From a virus, in the IMG/VR virus record IMGVR_UViG_3300035698_013060, positions 124,001 to 188,000 of that record: a DNA stretch of 64,000 nt; one strand, 5' to 3'. A program made the translations under genes and the position numbers. Below are positions 8,318-17,142 of the stretch, one piece after another (position 1 is the first letter of the stretch; each line of letters begins with the position of its first letter). The notes under the pieces were generated by a model, which was not told the origin of the DNA, ran no database searches, and saw only the letters and a list, made by a program, of their open reading frames with translations.

Positions 8318-9095
8318 ACCTACTCCGACGTTTCCCTGTTGAAGATTTAGCCTTCCTCGTAGATTTAGCTTTCCTCGTAGTTGACTTTGACACTCGCTTG
8401 GCAGGCCGAGCCGCCTTAGCCCTCTTTGCAGTCCCAGAAGGTCTTTCCCTTTGGATTCGTTTCTTAGCAGCCTCCCGATCCTTCGTTTTCTTTCTCTCAG
8501 CTGCCTCAATCTTGACCACTCGTTCGTACTTCCTGAAGATTGTCTCGAAGTCTTCTACAGTCTTCGAGACCTCCTTCTCTTTCAGTTCTTGTTTATCCTC
8601 ATGTTTGATAGTGTGAAGCCTGGCATGGAGAATGTACGTAGCAGCGAAGAAGAATGATTTATCAAAACCAAAGATTGCACTCGGGTTTGCAACAACTGGC
8701 TTCTGCTCGTACATCTCCTTGTCGAACTTGTCCTTCAACCACTCGATCAAGAACCAGCCTTTGTTAGCCACATAAGCGTGACCACTAAAGACAAAGGCGG
8801 GGTTGTTGCTAAAGAGTCTCACGTCAGAGTCCATGAGGGACTTCTTGGTTCCGGTTGCCCGAGCCTCGATTAGAACGTCCCACCAGAACCGCTTCTTCTC
8901 CAGAGTCTCAGAAGGGACTTGGATATAGAAGAGGGTAAGATCATCTGTCCTATAGACAGCAGCTCTGAACCTTTTACCAACCTTGATCATCTCCCCGAAC
9001 CGTCGGTTCAGATCATCAATGATTCGGTACCGAGCTGCCGTATGAGCAGTCCCCGGCCCGGTTGGGTTGGTCATGAGCTCTTTCAGCGTAGGCAT
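8316..9095 (-). CDS. Hypothetical protein with Lys/Arg-rich tail (259 aa)
   Basis: The first 170 residues look like a folded alpha/beta domain (WWDVLIEARATG, AFVFSGHAYVANKGWFLIEWL). The last 80 are a coiled-coil then histone-H1-like basic tail (RKAKSTRKAKSSTGKRRSR). A nucleic-acid-binding role is likely by composition, but the family is not recognised. The ATG has GGAGG six bases upstream. It follows the chaperonin gene by 19 bases. Confidence 0.8.
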   Translation of the reverse strand: MPTLKELMTNPTGPGTAHTAARYRIIDDLNRRFGEMIKVGKRFRAAVYRTDDLTLFYIQVPSETLEKKRFWWDVLIEARATGTKKSLMDSDVRLFSNNPAFVFSGHAYVANKGWFLIEWLKDKFDKEMYEQKPVVANPSAIFGFDKSFFFAATYILHARLHTIKHEDKQELKEKEVSKTVEDFETIFRKYERVVKIEAAERKKTKDREAAKKRIQRERPSGTAKRAKAARPAKRVSKSTTRKAKSTRKAKSSTGKRRSR

Positions 9096-9114
9096 CTCTA
9101 GCCTCCATGTCTAG

Positions 9115-10821
9115 TCAGAAAGGTCCAGCATTTCCGACAGTTCCTACGAACGATCCTGAGGACATGAACCGAGTACTTCCGGCCAGGAGACCGACAATAC
9201 TGACAGCCGTTCTCAGAGTCTCTATGTCTGCTTCGGTCGAACTGACGACCTTCGTTTCGTTGGCGGGTTCGAAATCCCCAGTGACCACGTTGTAAACCTC
9301 TTCGGAGTCAGTACACCTCTTGATGATCTCAGTACACTCAATTTCTCCGATTCCAGCATTCGCCATGATTCTGGCCACAACCTTGGTATAGGCTGTACCA
9401 ATAGCATGAAGGATTGAAGGACTACATCCTTTCTGGATTTCAGATTCAGGGACTTTGTCACCATCGCCGTAGATTCTGCTGATAATCTGCAGGACTCCCA
9501 TGCAGCAACCTGGAACGATCCCGCTCCGAGCAGCACTTTGCACTGCGAAGACAGCGTCCTCTACCAGGAAGGACGTAGTCCGACGCTCCTGAGGAGAATC
9601 TCCACCGACGAAGATGGTGATCATACCACTCTCACTCAGTCCAGAGAATCGGCGTTTGAGTCTCACCAGCTCTTCGATATTGTCCTTGACTTGATCTTCC
9701 TCGATATCCTTCAAAGCTTCCAAGATGAGAGCATGCCTCTCTTTGGCTGCATCGAAAGACTCAGGGGACATCCCGGAGAACAGAGATTTGTTCTCTTCGA
9801 TAGTGACCTCACCGACAACTCCCAAGAGCATATCGATCGTCTCGACGCTTTGGAATAGATCTTGAAGAGTAGCGTGTTCGTTGATGTCGAACGGAGTCGA
9901 TGACGTAAAAGCTACGAGATCATCGAACACCTCTCTGGCGTGGGGAGACTCGACAGCGATGTCCAACGGACAGATCACCAGCTTTTCCTGGAACTGAGCT
10001 TTGTTCTTGTATAGAAATGAGAAGAACATCTCGTCAAAAGCTGGAGCCATAATGACAAGGGCTTGGTTGGAAGCCATGCAGTGCTGCAAGAGTGGGCTGA
10101 ACATCCGAACATCGTCAGCCGTGAGCTTCTCTCTCGACATAAAGATACGGACGGCTCCGGCCGCTTTAAACTTCTCGCGGTTCTGATCGTTGGCGAAAGA
10201 GTGATGCATCATACCCCTGGGATGCTCGATACCACTCGACTCCTTGATAGAAGAGGATGGACCTGTAGCCTCCTTGACTGTGATAACTCCATGCCCACCA
10301 GACTTACTGAAGGCATCAGCAACGATAGTTCCGATTACCGGGTCGTTGTTGGCAGAGATCGTAGCAACATCCTTCAGGATTTCCTGGAATACTACGTCAG
10401 TGTATTCCCCTTTGGTGTTGTGCAGATTCACGATCTCGGAACACAGAAACTCCGAGGTCTGTTTCATCTCCCGTAGAGTGGCAGCATTGCAACCACCACT
10501 TTCAAGAAGGCTCTTGAGTAGATCAGCGGCTACCAAGACTGCTGTCGTTGTCCCATCTCCGACTGTCCTATTCAACCTGGAGGAAACCCTCTGAAGGAAA
10601 CCGAGGATTGTCCGGTCCAGCTCATTGTTGAACGCCATCTTACTCAGAACGGTATACCCGTCCTTGGTGCAGAAGTGCTGAAGCATTTGGTCCTGAATCA
10701 GGACATTACCACCACCCGGGCCGAGAGTTGCCCCTACTGCATCAGTCACATCATTCAGGACCATCACGATCCTCTCGGCTGTCTCTTCCTGCCCCAGCAG
10801 GTTGCTGTTTTTCTCTGGCAT
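9115..10821 (-). CDS. Phage-encoded group I-like chaperonin (GroEL-like, 568 aa)
   Basis: ATP-driven folding chamber subunit. Conserved ATPase segments are present: VGATLGPGGGNVLI (29-42), TKDG with D54, VGDGTTTAVLVAAD with D89, and VEDAVFAVQSAARSGIVPG with D422 (counterparts of E. coli D52, D87 and D398). Between them lies a divergent apical region (about 180-390). The Gly/Met-rich tail of bacterial GroEL is absent; it ends GTVGNAGPF. The length matches GroEL (about 550). No GroES-like gene lies in the window. Chaperonins of this kind are known in a few jumbo phages. It precedes baseplate genes on the minus strand, so clients may be virion proteins (inference). Confidence 0.93.
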   Translation of the reverse strand: MPEKNSNLLGQEETAERIVMVLNDVTDAVGATLGPGGGNVLIQDQMLQHFCTKDGYTVLSKMAFNNELDRTILGFLQRVSSRLNRTVGDGTTTAVLVAADLLKSLLESGGCNAATLREMKQTSEFLCSEIVNLHNTKGEYTDVVFQEILKDVATISANNDPVIGTIVADAFSKSGGHGVITVKEATGPSSSIKESSGIEHPRGMMHHSFANDQNREKFKAAGAVRIFMSREKLTADDVRMFSPLLQHCMASNQALVIMAPAFDEMFFSFLYKNKAQFQEKLVICPLDIAVESPHAREVFDDLVAFTSSTPFDINEHATLQDLFQSVETIDMLLGVVGEVTIEENKSLFSGMSPESFDAAKERHALILEALKDIEEDQVKDNIEELVRLKRRFSGLSESGMITIFVGGDSPQERRTTSFLVEDAVFAVQSAARSGIVPGCCMGVLQIISRIYGDGDKVPESEIQKGCSPSILHAIGTAYTKVVARIMANAGIGEIECTEIIKRCTDSEEVYNVVTGDFEPANETKVVSSTEADIETLRTAVSIVGLLAGSTRFMSSGSFVGTVGNAGPF

Positions 10822-10842
10822 CTCTTCTTTTCTCCTCGTTTG

Positions 10843-11304
10843 TTACGCAATGTCGAAGTCAGTCTCTTCCACGAGAGGATCCTCGTGCCCGGTGATCTTG
10901 ATCAGGAAGTATCCCGTGTCTATATCCAAGACTACACTCCTGATTCTCGCCTTGCTCTTAAAATTCTCTATCTGAGTCTGGATCCACTCAACGATTAGAG
11001 AAGATTCCATCACTGGGATGGTGAAGATCAAGTTTTTGAATTCATGACTTTCAGCGTCATAAGGGTCTAGGTCGACTTCTTCATGAAGTCTTAGACTCTT
11101 GAATCCTTCTCCCACTTCTACTTCCCCGTGTTCCAAGCCCAGCGACTCCTCGATCCATACGAGGAACTCGCTGAGCACTTGGTAGTTCCTGTAGAACTCC
11201 AGACTGTCAGAATAGTTTTGGAGGTCCAGTTCTGGATCCTCTCCGTCAGATACATCAGTCAACTTCTTCAGGTATGGCATTCTTTCCTGGTGAGTCGTCC
11301 CCAT
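10843..11304 (-). CDS. Hypothetical protein (153 aa)
   Basis: Acidic protein, probably alpha/beta, with a C-terminal beta-rich half (SVVLDIDTGYFLIKITGHED). The frame is open to 11367, but ATG 11304 has GGAGAAAGG upstream and is the better start. Its position between the gp51-like gene and the chaperonin, and the EWIQTQIENF/IRSVVLDI pattern, resemble gp25-type baseplate folds weakly; I do not assign it. Confidence 0.75.
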   Translation of the reverse strand: MGTTHQERMPYLKKLTDVSDGEDPELDLQNYSDSLEFYRNYQVLSEFLVWIEESLGLEHGEVEVGEGFKSLRLHEEVDLDPYDAESHEFKNLIFTIPVMESSLIVEWIQTQIENFKSKARIRSVVLDIDTGYFLIKITGHEDPLVEETDFDIA

Positions 11305-11340
11305 TACAAACCTTTCTCCCTTCTGCTTTAAGGAGAGAGA

Positions 11341-11357
11341 CCAGCTCTGAGAGCTGG
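11341..11357 (-). terminator. Intergenic hairpin (attenuator or terminator)
   Basis: CCAGCTC/GAGCTGG stem with TGA loop in the leader of the 153-aa gene, about 37 bases above its ATG. The following minus-strand sequence is TCTCTCC rather than a T-run, so a partial terminator or mRNA-processing role is possible. Confidence 0.35.
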
Positions 11358-11422
11358 CCCCTCGCAAGTTTTAGTAGGCCCCTACATTTAGCGAGCCGGA
11401 CCCTACCACGACGGAGGCGGCG

Positions 11423-11626
11423 TTACCTCCTCTGCTTCCTAGCGTTAGCGGCTTCTTGCCGCTTACGCTCGCGTTCCTGATCTTCCATGATCTCACGCCG
11501 CCTCTTGTCCTTCTCTTCAAGCAACCGAGATCGGGCCTCTCCTAGCCGCTGGAGAGTTCCGATCTCATAGCGTTCAAAGACGTCTTCGAGACTAAGCTGC
11601 CCCTCGAAGACGTCCATATAGAACAC
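11423..11626 (-). CDS. Putative baseplate hub assembly chaperone (gp51-like, 67 aa)
   Basis: A short, highly charged helical protein (LLEEKDKRRREIMEDQERERKRQEAA is a near-continuous charged helix). It follows the gp26-like gene directly: the GTG start shares bases with that gene's TAG stop (TAGTG). In T4-type phages gp26 and gp51 both serve hub assembly. The assignment rests on this context plus size and charge, not on a motif. An internal ATG at 11617 is an alternative start; neither has a good ribosome site, so coupling is likely. Confidence 0.6.
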   Translation of the reverse strand: MFYMDVFEGQLSLEDVFERYEIGTLQRLGEARSRLLEEKDKRRREIMEDQERERKRQEAANARKQRR

Positions 11627-13161
11627 TACGTCGTCTGATTGTCGCTTGTTGAAGGCGTCGAGGTCTGCTCCATCCGAAAAACCAATAGCCGCTCAATGTC
11701 GATATTGATGTCTCCGATGTCCTCTTTACACGAAGGACATGGCATAGCCTTGAGACGGTGAGAAACTGAGTACTCACTTTCCTTCTCGTTGATGCATCTG
11801 TTCAATTCATCAGCATCTTCGGAAGGAAGATCACAGACAACCCTGAACTTCTCAGCCCAGTCTTCGAGAGGGGCGAACACGGGTTTTCCGGTCCTCCTGA
11901 TTGCTTCGATGTTGGGCAGGAACACGTCCTTAATATATATCATCGAACCAAAGGTCTCCCTCTGGCCTTTGATATTACTTGCACTGGTGTAGAAGCCAAG
12001 CATGTTCAAGTGGTCTTGAAGACTGGCCGTACGGACATCGATGACCACTTTGGACTTCGGGAGGATGATTCTTTTCGTCCTGTGGACCAGTGAACGCCCA
12101 AGGAGTTCCATGGGCTTGATCTGGGACTTAATGACCTCATCGATCCACGCAAAGATGGCATCGTCATGTACTTTGATGAACGACGCGGGTTTGACCTTCA
12201 CTTGCACCGGCCTGTGACACTTACCACATGTTACTGTGAATTCAGTGTCGCCTGGATAGGTCTGACAGAAGATGCCAAAGAGAAGCGTATCGAGGTCATC
12301 GAAGGCCGTGACCTTCAAGAACTCAGTAAACGTCATTTCACCAACACTGCAAGGGCCGATCTTGTCATGGACGGTGGAGTAGAACCGCTTCCGCTCATTG
12401 AGTGGGTCAGCACTACTGTTTCGTAGGACATCCTTGTCTTTGAACGTCAACCCTTTCATTCCAGCTGAGTAAGCCGAACGCAGAGCGATCACTTGGTATG
12501 TTGCATCGGTTTCGAGAGCGGTCTGAGCAAACTTGTTCCGTTGAATCAGGTTCGCTTCCTGGATGTCCAGCTGACTCAGATCTACTACGAGAGAATCGAG
12601 GATTTCTCTGTCAGGATTCGGGATAGAATCCCCACCTGATTTCTTTTCAGAGTCCTTCTTCTCTTGGGCTTGTTGATTGGCTGTATCGTATGCAGCTTCC
12701 AAGAAGTTAGGAGTCCCTTCCGGAGCCTTAACGATCTTTTCAGGCTCGGGTGCCAATTCCAGTACCGGAGTAGTATCTTTCAGTCTTTCATCGGATTTAA
12801 CTACCACTTCTGGCTCTCCCTTTTTCGGTTCGATTTTTGTCCCTGGACCAGTCTCTACATCAATCACTGGACCAGTCTCTACAGTAGTCTCTATACCGGT
12901 CTCTACGACAGTTCCTGATTCCGGAAGGTCTTCAACCACTGAATCTCTCAGAGATGCTTCAGCCCGGGCCCTCGCAGTTTCCATCGGGTTGACAGCAGCC
13001 TCTCCATCTTCAGGGTACTGTACTGTACTCGAAGATTCGGCTCTGGCCTTAACCTCTAATTCCTTGCGCGTCTTCTCGAGTTTCTTCCGATCAACCGGAG
13101 GCTTGCGTCTCATTGGGGCTTCTTCGGAGGATCCTTGAGTGTTACTTGCTTCGTTTGCCAT
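11626..13161 (-). CDS. Baseplate protein, T4 gp26-like (511 aa)
   Basis: The C-terminal 300 residues show the pattern of the T4-type baseplate (gp26-like) family: a CxxC pair in FTVTCGKCHRPVQVKV (about residue 310), a helical middle, and a second CPSCKEDIGDINIDIE pair near 475. The two pairs probably bind zinc. The first 200 residues are a disordered Glu/Thr/Val-rich extension with repeats of VETGxxxxVETGP, unusual for the family. The ATG at 13161 has GGGAGA upstream; the frame stays open to 13200. Neighbours (gp25-like before, gp51-like after) support a baseplate role. Confidence 0.72.
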   Translation of the reverse strand: MANEASNTQGSSEEAPMRRKPPVDRKKLEKTRKELEVKARAESSSTVQYPEDGEAAVNPMETARARAEASLRDSVVEDLPESGTVVETGIETTVETGPVIDVETGPGTKIEPKKGEPEVVVKSDERLKDTTPVLELAPEPEKIVKAPEGTPNFLEAAYDTANQQAQEKKDSEKKSGGDSIPNPDREILDSLVVDLSQLDIQEANLIQRNKFAQTALETDATYQVIALRSAYSAGMKGLTFKDKDVLRNSSADPLNERKRFYSTVHDKIGPCSVGEMTFTEFLKVTAFDDLDTLLFGIFCQTYPGDTEFTVTCGKCHRPVQVKVKPASFIKVHDDAIFAWIDEVIKSQIKPMELLGRSLVHRTKRIILPKSKVVIDVRTASLQDHLNMLGFYTSASNIKGQRETFGSMIYIKDVFLPNIEAIRRTGKPVFAPLEDWAEKFRVVCDLPSEDADELNRCINEKESEYSVSHRLKAMPCPSCKEDIGDINIDIERLLVFRMEQTSTPSTSDNQTT

Positions 13162-13228
13162 GTCGGAGTATCTCCCGTTTTTCAGTTGGATTCTTCGCAA
13201 TTACCATGTTCCGCGTGGGATTTCCGCG

Positions 13229-13660
13229 CTAAACGAAGAACTCACCGTGAGTCGTTCCGTCGTCTTCTTTGAAGACTTGGTATATGATCGCCTTTACGCC
13301 ATCGAGGGCTTTCTGTAAAGTTATCACTACATTAAGGACGCTGGTGGCTCTCTCGATTGTCTCAGCCTCAGCCTTCGCTACCGTTACCTTTTCGATGAGG
13401 ATATCAGGTAGATATTCTCTCAACTGAGTCGAGATCCTAAGCTCAAGCCTAGCGATGAGTCCGTCGTCTAAGATCTCGAATAGGTAAGTTCCAATACCAA
13501 CCCCCATGTCGAAATTATCGACACAAGTTCCTGGTTCCATCAGCAATAGCACTTGAGCTCTGGCTGCTATAGCCTGAAGCCCACTGTGATATGCACTTCG
13601 CCTGAAGCTGTCGATTGACAATCTCAGCTCCGGCATGACTTTCGTCCTGTCTCCGGCCAT
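13229..13660 (-). CDS. Baseplate wedge protein, gp25/GPW family
   Basis: gp25-type proteins connect the baseplate wedge to the sheath and have a lysozyme-like fold. The signature is here: a small 143-aa alpha/beta protein with EPG (42-44), then DMGVGIGTYLFEILDD (51-66) and two further strands. It is first in the rightmost minus-strand block before the divergent nuclease gene, immediately upstream of the gp26-like gene. The start has AAAAGGAG at good spacing. Confidence 0.75.
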   Translation of the reverse strand: MAGDRTKVMPELRLSIDSFRRSAYHSGLQAIAARAQVLLLMEPGTCVDNFDMGVGIGTYLFEILDDGLIARLELRISTQLREYLPDILIEKVTVAKAEAETIERATSVLNVVITLQKALDGVKAIIYQVFKEDDGTTHGEFFV

Positions 13661-13848
13661 GTCACTTGGCTCCTTTTGAATAATTCCCGGATCTATGTTG
13701 CCAATGTTCTGTTACCCGCATGCGAGAAAGCTCCGGAATGAGGGCCTGGTCTCAGCGAAGAAACGCCATTCCATAGAGTCAGCAACAACCCATTAACGAT
13801 CCAGGGTGAAAGCCCATCCCGGAAAGAGATATACGGAGGCGCAAGCCC

Positions 13849-14580
13849 ATGAGTAGACCTAGAAAATGCCCACTTTGTCGTTCGAAGTTTGTGTCGCAAT
13901 CGACCCTGGAAGGGCACCTCCGAAAGCATCACGAAAAAGAGCTTGGAGGAATGAGCCCCGCTAGGTACATCTTCAATATCAGGAATAACAAGACCCGTGG
14001 TACCTGCATCATCTGTGGTAAAGAGTCAGAATTCAACGAACATACCAAGAAGTACAATAGGCTCTGTAACAGACCGATGTGCCGAGAGCGGTACATCAAG
14101 ATGTTCCGTGAGAGAATGCAACGGAAGTACGGGAAGACCCATCTTTTGGACGATCCTGATGTTCAGAAGAAGATGCTAGCTCGCAGAGGAATTTCTGGTG
14201 AGTATGGTTGGAGTGACGGAACTCCAATGACATTTACTGGACAGTATGAAGAGGAGTTTCTCAAGTACTGTGATATCTTCCTGAACCTTCCGAGTGCTGA
14301 CGTCATCGCCCCATGTCCCTTCCCTGTGGAGTACAACCACGGCGGGAAGAAGCATATCTACCTTGCTGACTTCTTCTTTCCTTCTCTTGATCTGGTCATC
14401 GAAATCAAGGCCACTGATAACAAGGGATACAGAGAGAGGGACATTGAAACTGAGAGGGTTAAAGACAAAGCCATGGTCATGAGCAATCACCATTACTTGA
14501 AAGTGGCTGACAAGAACTATGACGAGTTCTTAGAGGGTCTTATAGAAGGGCGTTGGACTAAGAAGAAATTCAAGAAGTAG
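13849..14580 (+). CDS. Zinc-finger PD-(D/E)XK nuclease, probable free-standing homing endonuclease
   Basis: The N-terminus has a C2H2 finger (C7, C10, H23, H27/28) and a second Cys cluster (C53, C56, C73, C78). The C-terminal half has a PD-(D/E)XK nuclease core, D174 in YLADFFFP then E185 and K187 in VIEIKATD, a Vsr-like arrangement used by many phage mobile nucleases. It is a single plus-strand gene between a minus-strand baseplate gene and a plus-strand block, with its own hairpin after it, typical of an inserted mobile gene. Target site unknown. The start is set by GGAGG nine bases upstream. Confidence 0.8.
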   Translation: MSRPRKCPLCRSKFVSQSTLEGHLRKHHEKELGGMSPARYIFNIRNNKTRGTCIICGKESEFNEHTKKYNRLCNRPMCRERYIKMFRERMQRKYGKTHLLDDPDVQKKMLARRGISGEYGWSDGTPMTFTGQYEEEFLKYCDIFLNLPSADVIAPCPFPVEYNHGGKKHIYLADFFFPSLDLVIEIKATDNKGYRERDIETERVKDKAMVMSNHHYLKVADKNYDEFLEGLIEGRWTKKKFKK

Positions 14581-14600
14581 AAGAAAGATTGCCGAAATCT

Positions 14601-14612
14601 AGACATATATTA
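14601..14612 (+). promoter_or_regulatory. Candidate phage promoter motif (site 3)
   Basis: AGACATATATTA, identical over 12 bases to the minus-strand site at 22509-22520. It lies 91 bp before the plus-strand gene at 14703, with the 13-bp-stem hairpin at 14620 in between. Confidence 0.5.
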
Positions 14613-14619
14613 CATCGAC

Positions 14620-14650
14620 AAAGGGATTCCGCTTTAGCGGAATCCCTTTT
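14620..14650 (+). terminator. Strong hairpin after nuclease gene
   Basis: Perfect 13-bp stem (AAAGGGATTCCGC with its complement, loop TTTA) ending in TTTT. It could end the nuclease transcript. Because the promoter motif at 14601 precedes it, it could also be the 5' structure of the next transcript. Confidence 0.7.
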
Positions 14651-14702
14651 ACTTATCACCGAAACAACAGGACGAAAACACTAGATAGAAGGAGATAACA
14701 CC

Positions 14703-15806
14703 ATGTCAGTTCTAGCTCCCATACTCATATCCAAAATGATCAAGTACGAGAGACTCTCGGAGATTCTGTACCCCTACGGTGACGTTACCGGAGAGGTCAA
14801 TCTGTTCATAGACGTTAGAAGTATCGTTGGTCCACTCTTTACGGAACGATTCAAAGATCTTGGCGAAGTCCTTGATAGAGACGAAGGTCCTTTGTTGTGT
14901 TCTCAGCTCGTCAACCTGTGTGGTCACTACAGAAATTACTTCTGGACCAGACAAGGAGCTAAGACTAACGTTATCATGTTCTACTCGAACCAGGTAAGCG
15001 ACCGATGTCTCAAGCTCGAGCCAACGTACAAAGCCGATTTCAGAGATAGTCGTAACCCTGAAGGAGAGTACTCAGCTACATCAATCTACGTCAATACGAA
15101 TCTGGACCTGCTTAAGTCCATATCTGAAAGGATACCATACGTCTACCTATTGGATACAGGCCAAATGGATCCAGTTGCTCTCCCGTACATGATCCTTTCT
15201 GAGAGGCCCTTCACAGGACATCCTTCTTTGTTGTTGAGTAACAACAAGGTCTACATGCAGTACATTGGGCTCGGACTGGACTGTCACATTCTGACCCTCA
15301 AAGGAGATCACTCTAGGGTTGTTACCAAACTGGATGTATTTAACTACCTGACAGATGGGAAGCACGACGGTGGACCTCTTGGGGTTTCTATGATCCTTCC
15401 AGCTCTGTCCATAGCTGGAACCGCTAACAAGACAGGACTGAGAGGTTGGAGCAGATTTGGTCTGTTGAAAGCGGTGAAGTACCTGGAGAAACTGGCCAAT
15501 GAGCGAGTGATCGTCCAGGGGACTCCGTACGACGCAGCATCATTCTGTAAGGAGTTGGAGAAACTTACCATTAAGGAGCCAGGTAGGATCTCCAAGTTGA
15601 GACGGGAGTGGGAGGCTATCGATGCCACCCGCAATCTGGAGGACGCTGGACCAGCCCTGGCTGAGGCCATCAGAAACCAGATAGTCAACAAGGAGGATAC
15701 TGACTCCCTCTACGCGGCCAACCACAGACATTTCAGCGAGAACCCAATGAAACTCTCTCACCTCTTTGGAGGAGAAGAGAGGACGTACCGTAGAAGGAAG
15801 GCTTAA
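14703..15806 (+). CDS. Hypothetical protein (367 aa)
   Basis: Family not recognised. Residues 32-45 (VNLFIDVRSIVGPL) resemble the first strand of a PIN/FEN nuclease fold, and YLLDTGQMDPVALPYMIL (about 148-165) resembles a later acidic strand. The full set of acidic residues cannot be placed, so this is only a hint. It is the first gene of the plus-strand block after a candidate promoter (site 3) and is followed two bases later by the hub-like gene, so it may equally be a virion or assembly protein. AAGGAGAT precedes the ATG. Confidence 0.8.
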   Translation: MSVLAPILISKMIKYERLSEILYPYGDVTGEVNLFIDVRSIVGPLFTERFKDLGEVLDRDEGPLLCSQLVNLCGHYRNYFWTRQGAKTNVIMFYSNQVSDRCLKLEPTYKADFRDSRNPEGEYSATSIYVNTNLDLLKSISERIPYVYLLDTGQMDPVALPYMILSERPFTGHPSLLLSNNKVYMQYIGLGLDCHILTLKGDHSRVVTKLDVFNYLTDGKHDGGPLGVSMILPALSIAGTANKTGLRGWSRFGLLKAVKYLEKLANERVIVQGTPYDAASFCKELEKLTIKEPGRISKLRREWEAIDATRNLEDAGPALAEAIRNQIVNKEDTDSLYAANHRHFSENPMKLSHLFGGEERTYRRRKA

Positions 15807-15808
15807 AC

Positions 15809-17134
15809 ATGGCCATTATAGGTAAAGAGAACGTCAGAGAAGCTGATGCCAATATCACTACGGCGTGGAATCAGTATGGTGTAAAGTTTCAGGCCGTTAT
15901 CCAAGGGGATGAAGAACCCTTGGACTTGACTGATCGCTTTGTAACGGTAGTCATGCACTACAACTTCTCTGAAGCAGTCTTTGCATACTTGATGGTGGAA
16001 CTTCGTCTAACAAAGGCGGAACACCTCCGACTTCAGGAACACTCAGACGACGTTCTCTTTACCATAGGAATAAACAAGTTCGATCCGACCGGTGAAACCC
16101 CCGAAGAGTACCATCTCAACTACTATGACGGGGTCTTGCTGAAGCCCATCGACATCTCTAAGGAAGTTATAGAACCTACCGATGAGCTAAATGCGGACGA
16201 TAGCTCGGACCAAGCTGATTCGATGCCACAGTATCCAATGAAGCTCTTTCTCTTCAAGAGAGAACATCTGTATTTCAATAAGACGCTGTGCAGTGGAATC
16301 TTCGCGGAGACTACGCTGTACGACGTCATGTTGTATATGATCAACCAGAACTTCGCTCGGACGGAGATGGACTTTCACATAGGGTCCTTCCATAACCAGA
16401 AGATCTACGAGCAGATCATAGTACCGCCGACAACGTTTGTAGGAGCTGTCAGGTACCTACAGAAAGCCTACGGGATCTACAATAACGGGATCGATCTCTT
16501 CTTCGATTTCAAGGACGTCTGGATCTTGGATAGGAACGCTGTAATTGGGGGAGCTCCGGTCAGTGGTATAACTACAAATGTAGTTATAGAACTGTATTCG
16601 GAGAAAGAGGGAGACAGATCAGCGCTTCCTTCTAGACAGATGACATTCTATGACGCTAAAGCGGATTCCTACGTCGTCAGAACGATCTCCACACCTGGAC
16701 TATCCAGGCCCCATAACTCCCAGAAGGAGATCTACGGGGAAAGGGCAATCGTCAGGAGTAGCACGCAGAAGACTGATGTTGAAAAGAACTTCTTGGATCT
16801 TACATTCGGAACAACTCCGAATGACAACAGACGTCTCAAAGAAGCTGTGTATTGGAACCCGTTCTCACATCCGCAACTAGAGTCCGAGTTCAAGGTAGAG
16901 GCATCTAAGAACTTTCAGACGATCGAATTAGTCATAAGAGACGCCGATCTGGAGGTCTTCGCACTGAACCGTAAATACACCATAATAGACAAAAACGACT
17001 CTTTCGACATGGACCTGGGAGGGGAGTACCGAATAGCAGACCTGGAGTTCATCCTTAACCCAAGGGGAGGTGGACGCGGGACTATCGGAGCGTACGCCCG
17101 TATCAGGCTTCGGAGGATCATACAAACAGAGTAG
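15809..17134 (+). CDS. Putative baseplate hub protein (gp27-like, 441 aa)
   Basis: The N-terminal region (LTDRFVTVVMHYNFSEAVF, then repeated short beta strands ending DVLFTIGINKFD) looks like the strand-rich first domain of gp27/gpD-type hub proteins. The C-terminal part is also beta-rich with a conserved-looking TFYDAKADSY segment. No catalytic motif is visible. The assignment rests on fold impression and the baseplate-rich neighbourhood. Start 15809 has AAGGAAGG upstream; the preceding gene ends two bases before. Confidence 0.5.
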   Translation: MAIIGKENVREADANITTAWNQYGVKFQAVIQGDEEPLDLTDRFVTVVMHYNFSEAVFAYLMVELRLTKAEHLRLQEHSDDVLFTIGINKFDPTGETPEEYHLNYYDGVLLKPIDISKEVIEPTDELNADDSSDQADSMPQYPMKLFLFKREHLYFNKTLCSGIFAETTLYDVMLYMINQNFARTEMDFHIGSFHNQKIYEQIIVPPTTFVGAVRYLQKAYGIYNNGIDLFFDFKDVWILDRNAVIGGAPVSGITTNVVIELYSEKEGDRSALPSRQMTFYDAKADSYVVRTISTPGLSRPHNSQKEIYGERAIVRSSTQKTDVEKNFLDLTFGTTPNDNRRLKEAVYWNPFSHPQLESEFKVEASKNFQTIELVIRDADLEVFALNRKYTIIDKNDSFDMDLGGEYRIADLEFILNPRGGGRGTIGAYARIRLRRIIQTE

Positions 17135-17142
17135 GAAACAAT

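Noticed and set aside
11930-11945. Extra CATAT(AT)TA-like match (minus ATATATATTAAGG)
   Set aside because: It lies inside the gp26-like coding region with no nearby gene start, so I treat it as chance.
14703-15806. PIN/FEN nuclease
   Set aside because: Only the first strand and one acidic pair look similar. The full catalytic set could not be placed, so the gene is left as unknown.
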